Notes under the pieces: generated by a model | What the model saw: only the letters and a program-made list of their open reading frames with translations | What the model was told of the DNA's origin: nothing | The model's database searches: none | Part shown: piece after piece, positions 15,913 through 16,036 of the stretch | Position numbering within the stretch: the stretch's first letter is position 1 | Layout: the number at the start of each line of letters is the position of its first letter | Translations under genes and position numbers: made by a program | Assembly: GCA_041690535.1 (NCBI GenBank) | Contig: JAWLHA010000083.1 | Span: 1-16,036 of the forward strand | DNA length: 16,036 nt | DNA from: JAWLHA01 sp041690535 | GTDB lineage: Bacteria > Pseudomonadota > Gammaproteobacteria > Thiohalomonadales > Thiohalomonadaceae | Direction of reading: 5' to 3'

Positions 15913-16036
15913 CTAGAGCACCGAACAGATAAATCCGACGCGCCCAACATGTAGGGTGGATAAGCGCAGCGCATCCACCGGGCGGCGTCGAATTGGTGGC
16001 TGCGCTGCGCGTATCCACCCGCCCTCGGTTCGCGGC
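15913..16036 (+). mobile_element. MITE-like inverted-repeat element, copy 3 (cut by window end)
   Basis: The left CTAG (15913-15916) is followed by AGCACCGAACAGATAAATCC and the shared body, in the same orientation as copies 1 and 2. The palindrome arms are 15954-15979 and 15995-16020. The right arm has two substitutions compared with copy 1, so the stem is imperfect. The right terminal repeat lies beyond the window. Confidence 0.75.

Noticed and set aside
5646..16020. CRISPR array suggested by repeated palindromic sequences
   Set aside because: Only three copies occur, about 5 kb apart, each with terminal inverted repeats and YTAG flanks. There are no regularly spaced spacers and no cas genes.

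Overview
The window is GC-rich and its codon use is uniform. It carries a type I-secreted VCBS adhesin, an M4 protease with a GlyGly-CTERM tail, a PKMT-like methyltransferase and a perfect FNR/Anr-type operator. Together these suggest a gammaproteobacterium, perhaps of the Chromatiales/Ectothiorhodospiraceae kind. That placement is an inference; no rRNA or tRNA gene is present to confirm it.

Layout. Positions 1-5588 (+) hold the 3' 1.86 kb codons of a giant repetitive adhesin whose N-terminus lies outside the window. It converges on a minus-strand block running from 14543 down to 5788. In transcription order the block holds a three-BON-domain protein (14543-13818), an MFS transporter (13518-12115), a zinc-ribbon/DUF2628 membrane protein with a GspG-like C-terminus (11984-10833), a SAM methyltransferase with a regulatory domain (10497-8947), a small lipoprotein (8892-8419) and a secreted M4 metalloprotease (8379-5788). 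A diiron ODP/MBL-fold protein (15066-15875, +) is transcribed divergently from the BON gene across a structured intergenic region of about 520 bp.

Three same-orientation copies of one non-coding inverted-repeat element (about 170-180 bp, MITE-like) lie between genes at 5609-5787, 10615-10784 and 15917 to beyond the window end. The two complete copies are flanked by matching 4-bp direct repeats (CTAG/CTAG and TTAG/TTAG), and the left side of the third is CTAG. Each carries a long central palindrome (two 26-bp arms around 15 nt).

How genes may work together. The lipoprotein and the M4 protease form a two-gene unit 39 nt apart. The lipoprotein has features reminiscent of emfourin, the inhibitor family that accompanies M4 proteases, so an envelope-anchored inhibitor/protease pair is a plausible hypothesis. 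The ODP protein has an exact TTGAT-N4-ATCAA operator in its leader, placed where FNR/Anr would more readily block than activate transcription. The adhesin and protease are both exported but by different routes: type I secretion for the first, Sec plus probable rhombosortase processing for the second. The other minus-strand genes look like independent housekeeping or accessory genes rather than one operon. No CRISPR array, phage gene or transposase gene was seen.
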